Source: Desarmillaria ectypa (lineage: Eukaryota; Basidiomycota; Agaricomycetes; Agaricales; Physalacriaceae). From it: a stretch of 64,000 nt of DNA. The notes under the pieces are model-generated. The model did no database searches. It was not told the DNA's origin and saw only the letters and a program-made list of their open reading frames with translations. Within the stretch, counting starts at the first letter, position 1, and every line of letters begins with the position of its first letter. Shown one piece after another: positions 1-9,621 of the stretch. The stretch covers positions 1,488,001 to 1,552,000 of the forward strand of contig JAUDYN010000008.1 of assembly GCA_030407005.1 (NCBI GenBank), written 5' to 3'. A program made the translations under genes and the position numbers.

Positions 1-763
1 GTTGTTGGTTTGCAAATGTAGGTGCAATATATGGAGTTAATAACTTCTCATTGAACTGCAGATGAATCTTCCAGTGAGGTGGCAGCTTCAACTTGTATGC
101 TGCTATTCCTGACTTTTTGATGATCTCGAATGGTCCTGTTTGTTTATCATTGAGCTTTTTCTTTGGTCTTAGAAGATGAAGGTTGGCAGTGTTGAGCCAG
201 ACCTTATCGCTGACTTGGTATTGTCAGGGTGACTGTTTCCTTTTGTCATATTATGCCTTCATTTGCACTGCTGCCTTTTCCAAGGCTTTGTGGACTTCTT
301 TATGAACCTTGGCCATAGTCTCTGTAAAGTCAACAGCTGCAGGATTTGCGAAGCTGGTTTTCTGGATGGACTCAGGAATGAGTCATGGATTCCATCCATA
401 TAGGACCATGAAGGGACTTTTGCCTATGGCCGAATGAATTTGGTTATTGTGGGCAAATTCAGTGAGGGGTAACCATGCTACCCAGTTGGTCTGTCAGTGA
501 TTGACAAAGATGTGGAGGTACTTTTCAACTTCTTGGTTGACTCTCTCTGTCTGTCCATCTGTCTGAGGATGGTATGCCATCGAGGCATTCTGTGTGATGT
601 TCAGCATTTGATACAGTTCCTTCATGAATGCTGAGACAAATTGAGGTCCTCAGTCAGATATGACCACTTGTAGCATTCCATGCTTGGCATATACATGATT
701 GTGATGCATCAACACCCATCCTTCTGCTGATAGTTCCTCGCTGCATGGAATGAGGAGGATATT
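1..763 (-). pseudogene. TE-B integrase 3' fragment (Ty3/Gypsy)
   Basis: The reverse strand reads the catalytic and C-terminal part of a chromovirus integrase, including [13 protein letters not shown] (catalytic Glu) and, near the left edge, NEKLLTPYIAP, the link towards the chromodomain. The second catalytic Asp region reads SD-stop-GPQF, a CGA to TGA change, so the frame is broken. The fragment is cut at 763 by the 5' LTR of TE-A and continues to the left beyond the window. Its upstream part resumes at 9227 after TE-A, but about 1.7 kb of RT, RNase H and integrase sequence present in TE-C (equivalent to 16521-18210) is missing between the two. Confidence 0.85.
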
Positions 764-1186
764 TGTTACGATTTTTCTGTTATCTTATCTTATCCGAGTC
801 ATATCCATGACTCATCCATCTAATCTTATCCAGAAACCAACTCATATCCAGCTATTCGCTGGCTACAACCCTCGTTCTCACCATCTGTCACCCCAGACAC
901 TTTCTATTGGTTCTATGATCCTCCTGGATCGTCCAACTTTGACACCATTTGTGCATGGACTGTAGCGTTTCATCTAATTATAATACCATAGAAATACTAT
1001 ATAAACAGAGTAAACTAGACTGTTGTACTCTATCTCTTGTTTAAATTACCATCATATACTTCTTGTTTGCACAACACAGAAGACTTTTAGCTTCTATCTC
1101 TCACATTGGGTGATCATTCGAATGCATAACAGCCCAGAGAGATCAGCTGATTATCCCAAGTCATGTGCCCAAGTCAGTACCTAACA
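764..1186 (+). repeat. 5' LTR of TE-A
   Basis: The LTR begins TGTTACG and ends CTAACA, with TG...CA termini. U3 starts with tandem GATAAG motifs on the reverse strand. A TATATAAA box lies at 998-1005, and the predicted RNA start is about 34 bp downstream at 1032. Confidence 0.93.
998..1044 (+). promoter_or_regulatory. LTR promoter and predicted RNA 5' end (start of R)
   Basis: TATATAAA at 998-1005 is followed 34 bp after its first base by ATCTCTTGTTTAA (1032-1044). That 13-mer is the exact reverse complement of the 13 bases right after the LTR, as expected if the RNA starts here and folds back to prime reverse transcription. The RNA start is inferred from TATA spacing and complementarity. 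Confidence 0.65.
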
Positions 1187-1199
1187 TTAAACAAGAGAT
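1187..1199 (+). other. Self-priming primer-binding site of TE-A
   Basis: TTAAACAAGAGAT begins at the first base after the LTR. It pairs 13/13 with LTR bases 1032-1044 and does not begin with TGG, as a tRNA 3'-end primer site usually would. Tf1/sushi-group chromoviruses are known to self-prime in this way, and the same arrangement recurs in TE-B, TE-C and TE-E. Confidence 0.75.
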
Positions 1200-1244
1200 T
1201 TCCTTTCCACTTCTATCACGCTAACCATATAGAAGGTCTTCTTT

Positions 1245-1394
1245 ATGCCCGGAGAAGACAGAAACCCCCAAGAACCCCGAACCGTGTCCCTCGGCATCGC
1301 CATTGGCAGCGCCATACTATTGTCATTTTTTATGATCCTTGCTGTATTGATCTATGAGGAAGAAATCCAGGCACTGCTCAGAAGGCAGCCCTGA
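1245..1394 (+). CDS. Micro-ORF with one transmembrane helix, upstream of gag (TE-A)
   Basis: This is a 49-residue ORF between the primer site and gag. It has a short polar head (MPGEDRNPQEPRT), a hydrophobic helix at about residues 15-37, and an acidic then basic tail (YEEE, LLRR). The equivalent ORF in TE-C has exactly the same length and about 85% the same residues by eye. TE-B carries an open 43-residue version, while TE-E and TE-F have versions with a stop after about eight codons. I know of no described protein at this place in chromoviruses. A role as a membrane anchor or leader peptide is only inference. Confidence 0.55.
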   Translation: MPGEDRNPQEPRTVSLGIAIGSAILLSFFMILAVLIYEEEIQALLRRQP

Positions 1395-1491
1395 CGACTC
1401 AACCCAGAACCCTGTCCTGCCCCACCCACCACCCATGTCATTCCCAGGGGGATACCCCCTGCAAGATTGAGAGAACGAGAAGCAACACCAC

Positions 1492-2139
1492 TTGTTCATC
1501 CCAGAGCCCGATTCACAGTTGCCTCCTCCTCCGAGAGGAGTTCAGACTCGAGACCCCCAACTTTGGGGATCTCAGAACTTCGGGCCCAGATTGCCCAATC
1601 TGCTCGTGCCTATAATGCGAGAGCTGTCCTCCTCCACTACCAGATGGAACAACCCACCATCGCACTGGAGCAACCAACAGCTGGCCTTACAACGGCCCAA
1701 GAATACGCGAGGGACATACGGCTTGTGCTGGATGAACCCCAGCCCCCCCCCTCATCCAAGAACCCCCGCCCTCCACATATCCCAGCAGAGGTCAGATTCC
1801 CCGTCGCCCGACAGCGACGATAGTAGAAGGTCCAGCCACTCCAGACCCCGCCACCCCGATGATCCTGGCATGGATCGAAACCACTCTTACGGCCCATGGG
1901 GCCATGAGCAGTGGCCCGAGGAAGGAGAGTCCATCTCACTCTCCTCCCTCCCCATCATCAAAATCTCCAATGATGAGTCTGATGACAACATTGTCAGAGA
2001 CAATGCCCCGGTCCCGGCCCCTCCCCATGCCACCGATGACCTCTTCAATCCGTATGGGGAGGATTTCATCTGGCCCAACCTCTCCGAGGTCGATCGCAGA
2101 CTTTTCGGTCCATTCCAGACTGCCACATGGGAAGTTTGA
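1492..2139 (+). pseudogene. Acidic ORF overlapping the gag N-terminal region (frame a)
   Basis: This frame is rich in Pro at its start and then reads an acidic, aromatic stretch with motifs such as SLPIIKISNDESDD and EDFIWPNLSEVDRRLF, ending after TATWEV at a TGA. The same stretch is readable in TE-C (21903-22175) and TE-B (11994-12254). In TE-B it runs on through WEVQRQD to MDEWLALN, so the stop in TE-A is probably a CGA to TGA decay. It overlaps the longer frame that leads into the gag body. Which frame is translated here cannot be decided by eye. Confidence 0.5.
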
Positions 2140-3943
2140 TGAAGGGACGTCGAAGCCTGAGATCTCTGGGAGGAACCCAGAATCGAGATGGATGAGTGGT
2201 TGGCCCTTAACAGGGGCAACCCCATCTGAATTCCCTTCGATGGGCTCAGCTCTGCTAGGGCCACCATCGTCAATCACCAGATACTCACCAACCGCGACCG
2301 GTCAATTTTCCACCCCTCTGCAGGGGATCGTTTTCCAGGGTTACAACCCAGAAGTCCCAAGGAACAGTGGGAACTGGAGCGAACCCTCCAGCACCTATGG
2401 AGGTTGGAGGTGGCAAGAGAGGAATGAGTGGAGGCAAAGGCCCCAGTATGATATGTTAACCTACGATACAGGTTACTACAGCAGGATGGAATACCACCAT
2501 CCCCAATACGAAATATATCTGGACCACCCACTGGATACCCCGGTCGTAAGCCCACGACCACTTCCCAACTCGCCCCCACACCATAGGGTGCGTCACCAAG
2601 GATACCACCCTCATCAGGGTGGTAGTCTTCTCTTCGCAGGGGCGGGAGAAGAAATGGAAGCCAAAGGAGCCCCTGTAGGAAACGCCACTGCAGGGGCGTC
2701 AAGAACCCCTGCCATGGCAGAAGAAGCCCGGCAGCAGATGCGAAATGAGCTGCTGGAGAAGGAGTGGCGTATTGCAGAAATGCATGAGGAACTGGACAAG
2801 GAGGACTCTGCCCGCAAGACATTGGCAGACTACCTCAGAGTCCAGGAAAAGGAGAAGGAGCCAGAGAGGGGAAGACCCCCGGGACCACCAAGAAGTCACC
2901 CGGGTTACAGGCTGGATCGATATTTGATCCCAAGACCACCCCCCGGACAAGGCCCTCCAGATCCCATCCTGAATCCCATCGGGAATGCCGCTGTTGATGC
3001 CCCTTATCTGGGTATCAAACCAACCCTCATCAAGGTTCCCACCCCATTCAAAGGGGACCATGACAACATCAAACACTTCATAGGCGATTGCATCGCCTAT
3101 TTCGAAGTGTTCCAACACTACTTCCAGGTGCCATCACACCTAGTACTGTTCGTGACGTCCCATTTCGAGGGCGCCGCCAAGGACTGGTGGGTCTACAAGA
3201 GATCCGAATACTGGGTAGGCGATGCCTTTGATGGCACTGCTGCCCACTTCCGATACCCTGACTGGGCTGACTTCGTCGACCTAGTCACACGACAATTCCG
3301 AGACCCTGTGATTGAGGAAATACATGAAAAGTGCATGTTTGACTTGTGCATGGGAGCACAGCCCGCCTCCCACTACTTCCAGAAACTGGAAGAAGAAGCC
3401 AAGCTAGTGGGCCAGAGATCCAATGAGGCTGAATGCAGTGCAATGGTGAAGGCGGTACGACTAGGAGTGCCTAGTTCGTACATGACCTTCATATCGAACA
3501 TGAGTGTGAGCATTCTGTGCTCATATCCAGAGTGGAAGGAATGCATCCTCTGGATGTATGAAGAGAGACAGTGGAAATGGGTCTTTGACCAGACCACTAG
3601 TATGCCTCGGGACAGCCAGAAGCAGGGCCCATGTCCCCAACAACAGCAACCCAGTGGCAAGAACACTGCTGGGGTGACAAGTTTGTCGGCTCCAAAGCTG
3701 AATGCTGGGAGCAGAGGAACCAGTCGTGATGCTGGAACTGGTAAGTGGACAACATATGGAGGGGCGGGGAAGCCCATGGACTTAGACCGGCAATGAGCCA
3801 AGGGGTGCTGCTTCAGGTGCAACCAAAAGGGTCACCTGAGCAGGGATTGCCCTACAAGAAAAGAGAAGAATGTTGTGAGATACGTGGGGCCCACTGACGC
3901 AGTGGTGCTGAGCACCTCCAAGATTAAGGAGGTAAAAGAGTAG
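1859..3943 (+). pseudogene. gag of TE-A
   Basis: The 645-codon open stretch (1859-3796) carries the Gag core: a Pro-rich N-terminal part, a coiled-coil (EARQQMRNELLEKEWR region), and a retrotransposon Gag domain with PFKGDHDNI, FEGAAKDWWVYK and EYWVG. After an in-frame TGA at 3794 the CCHC zinc knuckle follows (CFRCNQKGHLSRDC, about 3810-3851), with the frame ending at a TAG at 3941-3943. Gag packages the RNA in virus-like particles. TE-C has no stop at the place of the 3794 TGA, so this is decay. Confidence 0.85.
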
Positions 3944-3969
3944 GGCATCAAGGGTTTGATTCCCCTTGC

Positions 3970-5494
3970 ATGCCCAAGACTCAAGGTGTGTCCTCGGTTT
4001 CCATGGGTCAGACTGATTATTATGAAAACAGACAGTTACGTATGAAAAAGAATATACCCCTGGCTTCACAGAAACTGAAGACCAAGCAAGAATCAGCAAG
4101 AACAAATAGGTACGTCATCCTTCTAAAAGAAGCTGATACAAGTATCTGTAGTGACAAATCCTGAACCTCTGATGAACTGGAGTGGGACTTGCCAAGTGGT
4201 GTTGGCACTGCAACAAAGTCCAATGAGCAGAGCTCACTGGATATGCCACTGAGCGCACAGCGACGAGCAGAGACTAGTAGGCAGGACTCCTTCAGGCCTC
4301 CCAGAAGTCCGAACATCCCAGTACCCGCCTCGAGCGGCGGGGCAAGCTCACCAGTTCTGCCAGGGTCGGCGGAGGACCAGGACAGTGCCTCTAACCAAGG
4401 CCAGGACCGACGACCTGGACAAACCGGTCCGGGGAGTGGAAAACTTGACGAAGTTGAGTACCAAACCAGGCTGGCAAGTCAAAGGGTCGAGAAATGTGTG
4501 AAGGTTGCCTTAGGCACTAGCTGGGAGTCAATGACCAAGGAATTTCAAACTCCATCGTGAGTGGTGCCAGCTGAGGAAAAGGGACAGGATCCCGCTAGCG
4601 CCCAGGTGGTAAAAAGGGGGCATTTCAGCAGAACTACCATCGTTGAAGTACCTGACGAAGAAGATGACATGGCTTTTAGGATGTGGCAAGTCAGCCAATC
4701 CAAAGCCAGTACCCCGATATCCAGAACACTGGAACCACAGATCTTTGACCTTCTGAATGCAAGGGGAAGTGTCAAACCCGACACCTATCCTAACAAGGGA
4801 GTATCAAATGCTTCCGAATGCACGGGGAAGCAAGACAAGTCTTCCGAATGCACAGGGGAAGCAGGACAAGTCTTCTGAACGTACAGGGAAGCAGGACGGA
4901 TTCCAATGGCTCAGACCATTCAGAATAGACTGGACGATGCACACAATACACAACTCCAAGAACTTGGCAAATGCCAAAGCAGTTCTCTCCATTTGGATAC
5001 ATCCCAAATGACTTGGAGAAATCAACGACAAGCTTATTCAAAGCTTACAGATGGGAGGGAGCATTGCCCAGGAACAGCTCTACGAACTGCATGAACCGAT
5101 TTGGTACATTCACAGTACCAAGAGTTCTGGATGGGACTTCTTGGTAGACATCCAACTTTCCCCATGTACCGGGAAACAGATATTGACAACCCAAGCATTG
5201 TTGGATAGTGGCTGCACAGGCAGCTCTATCAATCGAACTTATGTCCAGCAACATCAGTTCGACACCAGGAAGGCCGCAGCCCCTATACTGGTCTATAATG
5301 CTGACGGAACGCGCAATAAGGCAGGGGACGTTACAGAATTTGTGGAACTCCAAATGACCATCAGAGGACATAGTGAACGAATTGACCTTGCAGTCACTGA
5401 CCTAGGCTCCAAGACCATGTACTTGGGCCACGATTGGCTTAAACGCCACAACCCTTTCATCAACTGGAAGGTGGGAACCTTGACATTTAGATGA
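3970..5494 (+). pseudogene. pol of TE-A: linker and aspartic protease
   Basis: An acidic, low-complexity linker of about 1 kb (4189-4878) precedes a retropepsin-like domain with the active-site motif LLDSGCTGSSIN at about 5200-5235. The later YLGHDWLKRHNP motif is typical of this chromovirus protease. Stops at 4558 and after 4870, and a change of frame near 5050, break the reading. The uninterrupted counterpart is in TE-C. Confidence 0.85.
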
Positions 5495-5521
5495 TGTCAT
5501 TGCGTCCAGAACCACTTCACC

Positions 5522-7057
5522 TTGCCTGATGCAGATGAAGAAGATCGATGGGACAAAGAGCTCAAGGAAAGAGAGAGTATTCTTGCCGTTAACATGCAAG
5601 AAGAAATCATACTTCATGCTGTCCATCATGCAAATGAGTTGGCTGCAGCAGCCAACGCTGAGAAGCTGAAACAGACGTTTGAGGAGCTCGTGCCTCCTCA
5701 GTACCAAAGCTTTAGAGATCTATTCTCTAAAGAAAGCTTTGACGAATTACCAGAAAGAAGACCCTGGGACCATGCAATCGAGCTGGTCCCCAATGCGAAG
5801 TCAACCTTGGACTGCAAGGTATATCTGCTCAATCGAAATGAGCAAGAACAGTTGGATAAGTTCTTAGATGAGAACTTGGATTCGGGACGTATCCATCCCT
5901 CAAAATCTCCCTTCACCTCTCCCTTCTTCTTCGTCAAGAAAAAGGACGGCTCCTTATGACCGGTTCAGGATTACCGGAAGTTGAACGAAATGATGATTAA
6001 AAATCGTTACCCCCTTCCGCTCATTTCTGAGCTAATCAACAAGCTACAGGGAGCCAAGTACTTCTCCAAACTGGACGTACGATGGGGATATAACAACATT
6101 TGCATCCGAGATGGAGACAAAGAAAAAGCCGTGTTCAGAACAAATCAAGGACTCTTTGAGCCTACGGTAATGTTCTTCGGGCGTACAAACTCACCAGCCA
6201 CATTCCAGTGGATGATAAATGACATATTCAAGGATCTGATTGCCAGAGGAAAAGTCACCATTTACCTCAACGACATACTCATCTTTATGAAATCCTTGTC
6301 GGAACACCGGAGTATAGTATGACAAGTACTCCAAAGACTTTGAGAGAACAAACTGTTCCTCAAAGCAGAAAAGTGCGAGTTCGAGGTACTCGAAACCGAA
6401 TACCTAGGAGTGATCATCAGCAAAGATGCCATTCGCATGGACCCAGTCAAGATAGCGGGGATAGCGGAATGGCCTACCCCAACAAAAAAAAAGGAGTTAC
6501 AGTCCTTTTTGGGATTCACAAACTTCTACCAGAAGTTCATCAAAGACTATTCCAAGATAGTGCATCCCCTTACCCAGTTAACCAGAAAGGTAGACTGGAC
6601 ATGAGGATCAGAACAGGAACAAGCATTTAATCAACTCAAGAAGTTGATGACAACAAACGTAGTTCTTATGATCCCTTTGGACGAAGGAAAGTTCCAAGTA
6701 GAAGCTGATGCCAGTGACGGAGCCATTGGCGCCATCCTAAGCCAAGAAAAGGAAGGCAAATAGAGACCTGTCGCCTTCATGTCAAAAACGCTCACTGTCA
6801 CCAAGCGCAACTACGAAATCTATGACAAGGAGTTGCTAGCAATTATGTTGGCATTAGAAGAATGGCGACATTATCTCATGGGTGCCAAAGAGACCATTGA
6901 GATCTGGACTGACCACCAGAATCTCCAATACTTCTGGAAACCCCAGAAGTTGAATCACCGACAAGCTCGGTGGGTCACCAAATTAGCAGAGTACCACTTT
7001 ATTCTTCAACATAAAGCTGGAACCACTAATCAGAAGGCCGATCTTCTCAGCAGATGA
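5522..7057 (+). pseudogene. pol of TE-A: reverse transcriptase and RNase H
   Basis: RT motifs occur in order: KSPFTSPFFFVKKKDGS, QDYRKLNEM (after a stop), YFSKLDVRWGYNN, FGRTNSPATFQW, and the catalytic loop YLNDIL (about 6262-6279). The usual YxDD is YLND here. RNase H follows with VEADASDGAIGAILS, YEIYDKELLAI and TDHQNLQYF. Stops at 5957, 6320, 6602 and 6762 interrupt it. At 6320 and 6602 TE-C has CGA and TGG where TE-A has TGA. At 6762 both copies have TAG, so that stop may be older. Confidence 0.9.
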
Positions 7058-8405
7058 GACGATCATGATCAGGGAAAAGAAGACAATCAAGATGTTGTCA
7101 TCTTATCCCCGGAACATTTCCAAGCATTGGTATTGCCAACAACTGAAGAAAGAATCACGCATATAAGAGATGCAACAAAACAGAAGGAACAGTGGAACCA
7201 GGGAATCAAGAAATCCCTTAACCACGAATGAGGAATCACACAGGAAAGCGAAGTCCTATGGTATGATGGACAAGTCTATATTCCCAACGACTCAATGCTA
7301 TGCGGTGAGATCATCACCCAATTCCATGATCACATCACCGCTGGACACCCAGGAATAGCCAAGACCAAGGAACTCATACTTCGTGAGTACTGGTGGCCGA
7401 AGATGAAGAAGGACATAGAATCTTACATCAAAGGATGCAAGACTTGTCAAAGAACGAAGAGCGATACGCAGGCCAAGGCTGCACCTCTTCATCCTAACGC
7501 AATACCTGACACACCATGGACACATATCTCAGTCGACATGGTCACTGGACTCCCTGAGTCAGATGAGTTTGATGCCCTACTGGTCATTGTAGATCGCTTC
7601 TCCAAAAACATACTCCTGATTCCATGCAATGAGGAGTTATCTGCCAAAGGATGGGTGTTAATACTTCGCAACCATGTATACGCGAAGCATAGAATGCTGC
7701 AAGTGGTCATCTCAGATAGAGGACCTCAATTCATCTCAGCATTCATGAAGGAACTATATTGAATGCTGAATATCACCCAAAATGCATCCACAGCATACCA
7801 CCCACAGACAGACGGACAGACAGAGAGAGTCAACCAGGAGATAGAAAAATACCTCCATATCTTTGTCAATCATCAACAGCCACTCGGCCATGGGCAAAAG
7901 TCCTTTCATGGTCCTATATGGACAAAATCCCCGACTCATCCCTGAGTCAATACAGAAAACCAGCTTCACAAATCCTGCAGCTGTCGACTTCACAGAAACT
8001 ATGGCCAAGGTCCATAAGAAGGTTCATGAAGCATTAGAAAAGGCCGCAGCGCAAATGAAGGCACAGTATGACAAAAGGAAGCAGACTCAAAGAGAGTACT
8101 GGATTGGAGATAAGGTATGGCTTGACACCACCAACCTTCATCTTCCTCGACCAAAGAAAAAGCTTGACGACAAACAAATGGGACCATTCGAAATCATAGA
8201 GAAGTCAGGAGCAGCAGCATACAAGTTGAAGCTGCCGCTGCACTGGAAGATCCATCCCTGGTTCAATGAGAAGCTGTTGACTCCATACATCGCACCCTCA
8301 TTTGTGAACCAAAAACAACCGCCACCTCCCTCTCCAGACCTTGTCGACAGTCAAGAAGAATATGAAATCGAAGAAGTCTTGGATTCGCGCACCAGAAAGG
8401 TATGA
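7058..8405 (+). pseudogene. pol of TE-A: integrase
   Basis: The zinc-binding HHCC region reads HDHITAGHPG ... CKTCQRTKS. The DDE core reads SVDMVTGLPES, SDRGPQF and QTERVNQE, and the GPY/F-like C-terminal part reads MGPFEIIEK ... KLLTPYIAPS. The protein would insert element cDNA into the chromosome. Frame changes near 7760 and 7860 and a missing stretch after NHQQP disrupt it: TE-C reads NHLQTDWVAWLPLAEFAHNN where TE-A is shortened. Confidence 0.9.
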
Positions 8406-8771
8406 TCCAAGCAAGGACAACCATCTAGGGAAGTCATGGACTACCTAGTCAAATGGAAAGGATGGACTCATGAACACAACTCATGGGTTCGAGAGAATGA
8501 AATGACAAACACTTTGGAAGCAATCCAAGAGTACCAGGCTAGCGTAAACCACGCCATATACACTCCAAAAATCGCAACCAAGAAAGAAGTGGTCAAGATA
8601 CTGGACCACGAATACTCGGAACACGGCGACGTAGCCTACCTCACCAAAAGAAGAGATGAATACACCAAATGGATTGTCAATCCAGATGAGGAAATATGGA
8701 AAAAGTTGATTGATCAGTACTGGATCAGTCAAATCGCAACACAATTCGACACCCCTTTGGAGGAGACTTAG
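8406..8771 (+). pseudogene. pol of TE-A: chromodomain and C-terminal tail
   Basis: VMDYLVKWKGWTHEHNSW is a clear chromodomain core, the chromatin-targeting module that defines chromoviruses. It is preceded by YEIEEVLDSRTRKV, with a stop (TGA at 8403) where TE-C has a sense codon. After it comes a conserved 60-residue tail (VVKILDHEYSEHGDV ... KLIDQYW) with some resemblance to a second chromo-like fold. The frame ends at 8769-8771, 32 bp before the 3' LTR. Confidence 0.9.
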
Positions 8772-8790
8772 CAGTTGGGACGACTGCTTT

Positions 8791-8803
8791 AACAAGGGGG
8801 TAA
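8791..8803 (+). other. Polypurine tract of TE-A
   Basis: AACAAGGGGGTAA lies directly before the 3' LTR. The same bases lie at the equivalent place of TE-C (15271-15283, reverse strand). It is the expected plus-strand primer. Confidence 0.8.
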
Positions 8804-9226
8804 TGTTATGATTTTTCCGTTATCTTATCTTATCCAAGTCATATCCATGACTCATCTGTCTAATCTTATCCAGAAACCGACTTGTATCCAGCTATTCACT
8901 GGCTACAACCCTCATTCTCACCATCTGTCACCCCAGACACTTTCTATTGGTTCTATGATCCTCCTGGATCATCCAACTTCGACACCGTTTGTGCATGGAC
9001 CATAGCGTTTCATCTAATTATAATGCCATAGAAATACTATATAAACAGAGTAAACTAGACCGTTGTACTCTATCTCTTGTTTAAATTACCATCATATACT
9101 TCTTGTTTGCACAACACAGAAGACCTTTAGCTTCTATCTCTCACATTGAGTGATCGTTTGAATGCGTAACAGCCCAGAGAGATCAGCTGATCATCCCAAG
9201 TCACATGCCCAAGTCGGTACCTAACA
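8804..9226 (+). repeat. 3' LTR of TE-A
   Basis: This 423-bp LTR starts TGTTATG and ends CTAACA. Compared with the 5' LTR by eye there are about 26 substitutions, no gaps and no transversions, and most lie where one copy has CG and the other TG or CA. Confidence 0.93.
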
Positions 9227-9621
9227 GCAAAGGGGGATTTTGAGGGATGGATTCATCCTGAATCTAAGTTCTCATCTAAGAACTTGTCCAATTGTTCTTG
9301 CTTGTTCCTGTTGAGCAGGTAGACTTTGCAGTCTAAAGTCAATTTCATGTTAGGGATCAGCTTGATGGCATGGTCCCAGGGTCTTCTTTCGGGTAGGTCA
9401 TCAAAGCTTTCTTTTGAGAACAACTCTCTAAAGCTTTGATACTGAGGAGGCACAAGCTCCTTGAATGTCTGCTTCAGTTTTTCAGTGTTGGTGGCTGCTG
9501 CCAACTCGTTTGCATGATGGATGGCATGAAGGATGATTTCTTCCTGCATATTGATGGCAAGAATACTTTCTCCTTCCTCAAGCTCTTTGTCCTATCGATC
9601 TTCTTCATCTGCATCTGGTAG
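9227..9621 (-). pseudogene. TE-B reverse transcriptase N-terminal fragment
   Basis: The reverse strand encodes MQEEIILHAIHHANELA ... LVPPQYQSFRELFSKESF ... DKFLDENLDSG, the segment between protease and RT in this family. It is cut on the left by TE-A and on the right by a solo LTR. The next part, the protease, resumes at 10050. Confidence 0.88.

Larger units (their letters stand above)
764..9226 (+). mobile_element. TE-A, Ty3/Gypsy chromodomain LTR retrotransposon
   Basis: This is a full-length but inactive chromovirus. It has two 423-bp LTRs (764-1186 and 8804-9226), a self-complementary primer site, a micro-ORF, gag with a CCHC knuckle, protease, RT, RNase H, integrase and chromodomain, and a polypurine tract. 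The flanking five bases do not match (ATATT on the left, GCAAA on the right), so no target duplication is seen. Many frame breaks, mostly CGA to TGA or TGG to TGA, disrupt pol. The two LTRs differ at about 26 of 423 positions by eye. Confidence 0.95.

Noticed and set aside
2274..2822. 182-codon open frame on the reverse strand of TE-A gag, and similar reverse frames elsewhere in the elements
   Set aside because: It mirrors the low-complexity Pro/Ser coding sequence on the other strand, and its translation shows no motif.
3950..3975. T-loop-like GGGTTTGATTCCCC, resembling a tRNA T-arm; also on the reverse strand near 20100-20115
   Set aside because: No acceptor stem, D-arm or anticodon arm fits around it, and it is conserved only as part of the gag-pol junction of the elements.
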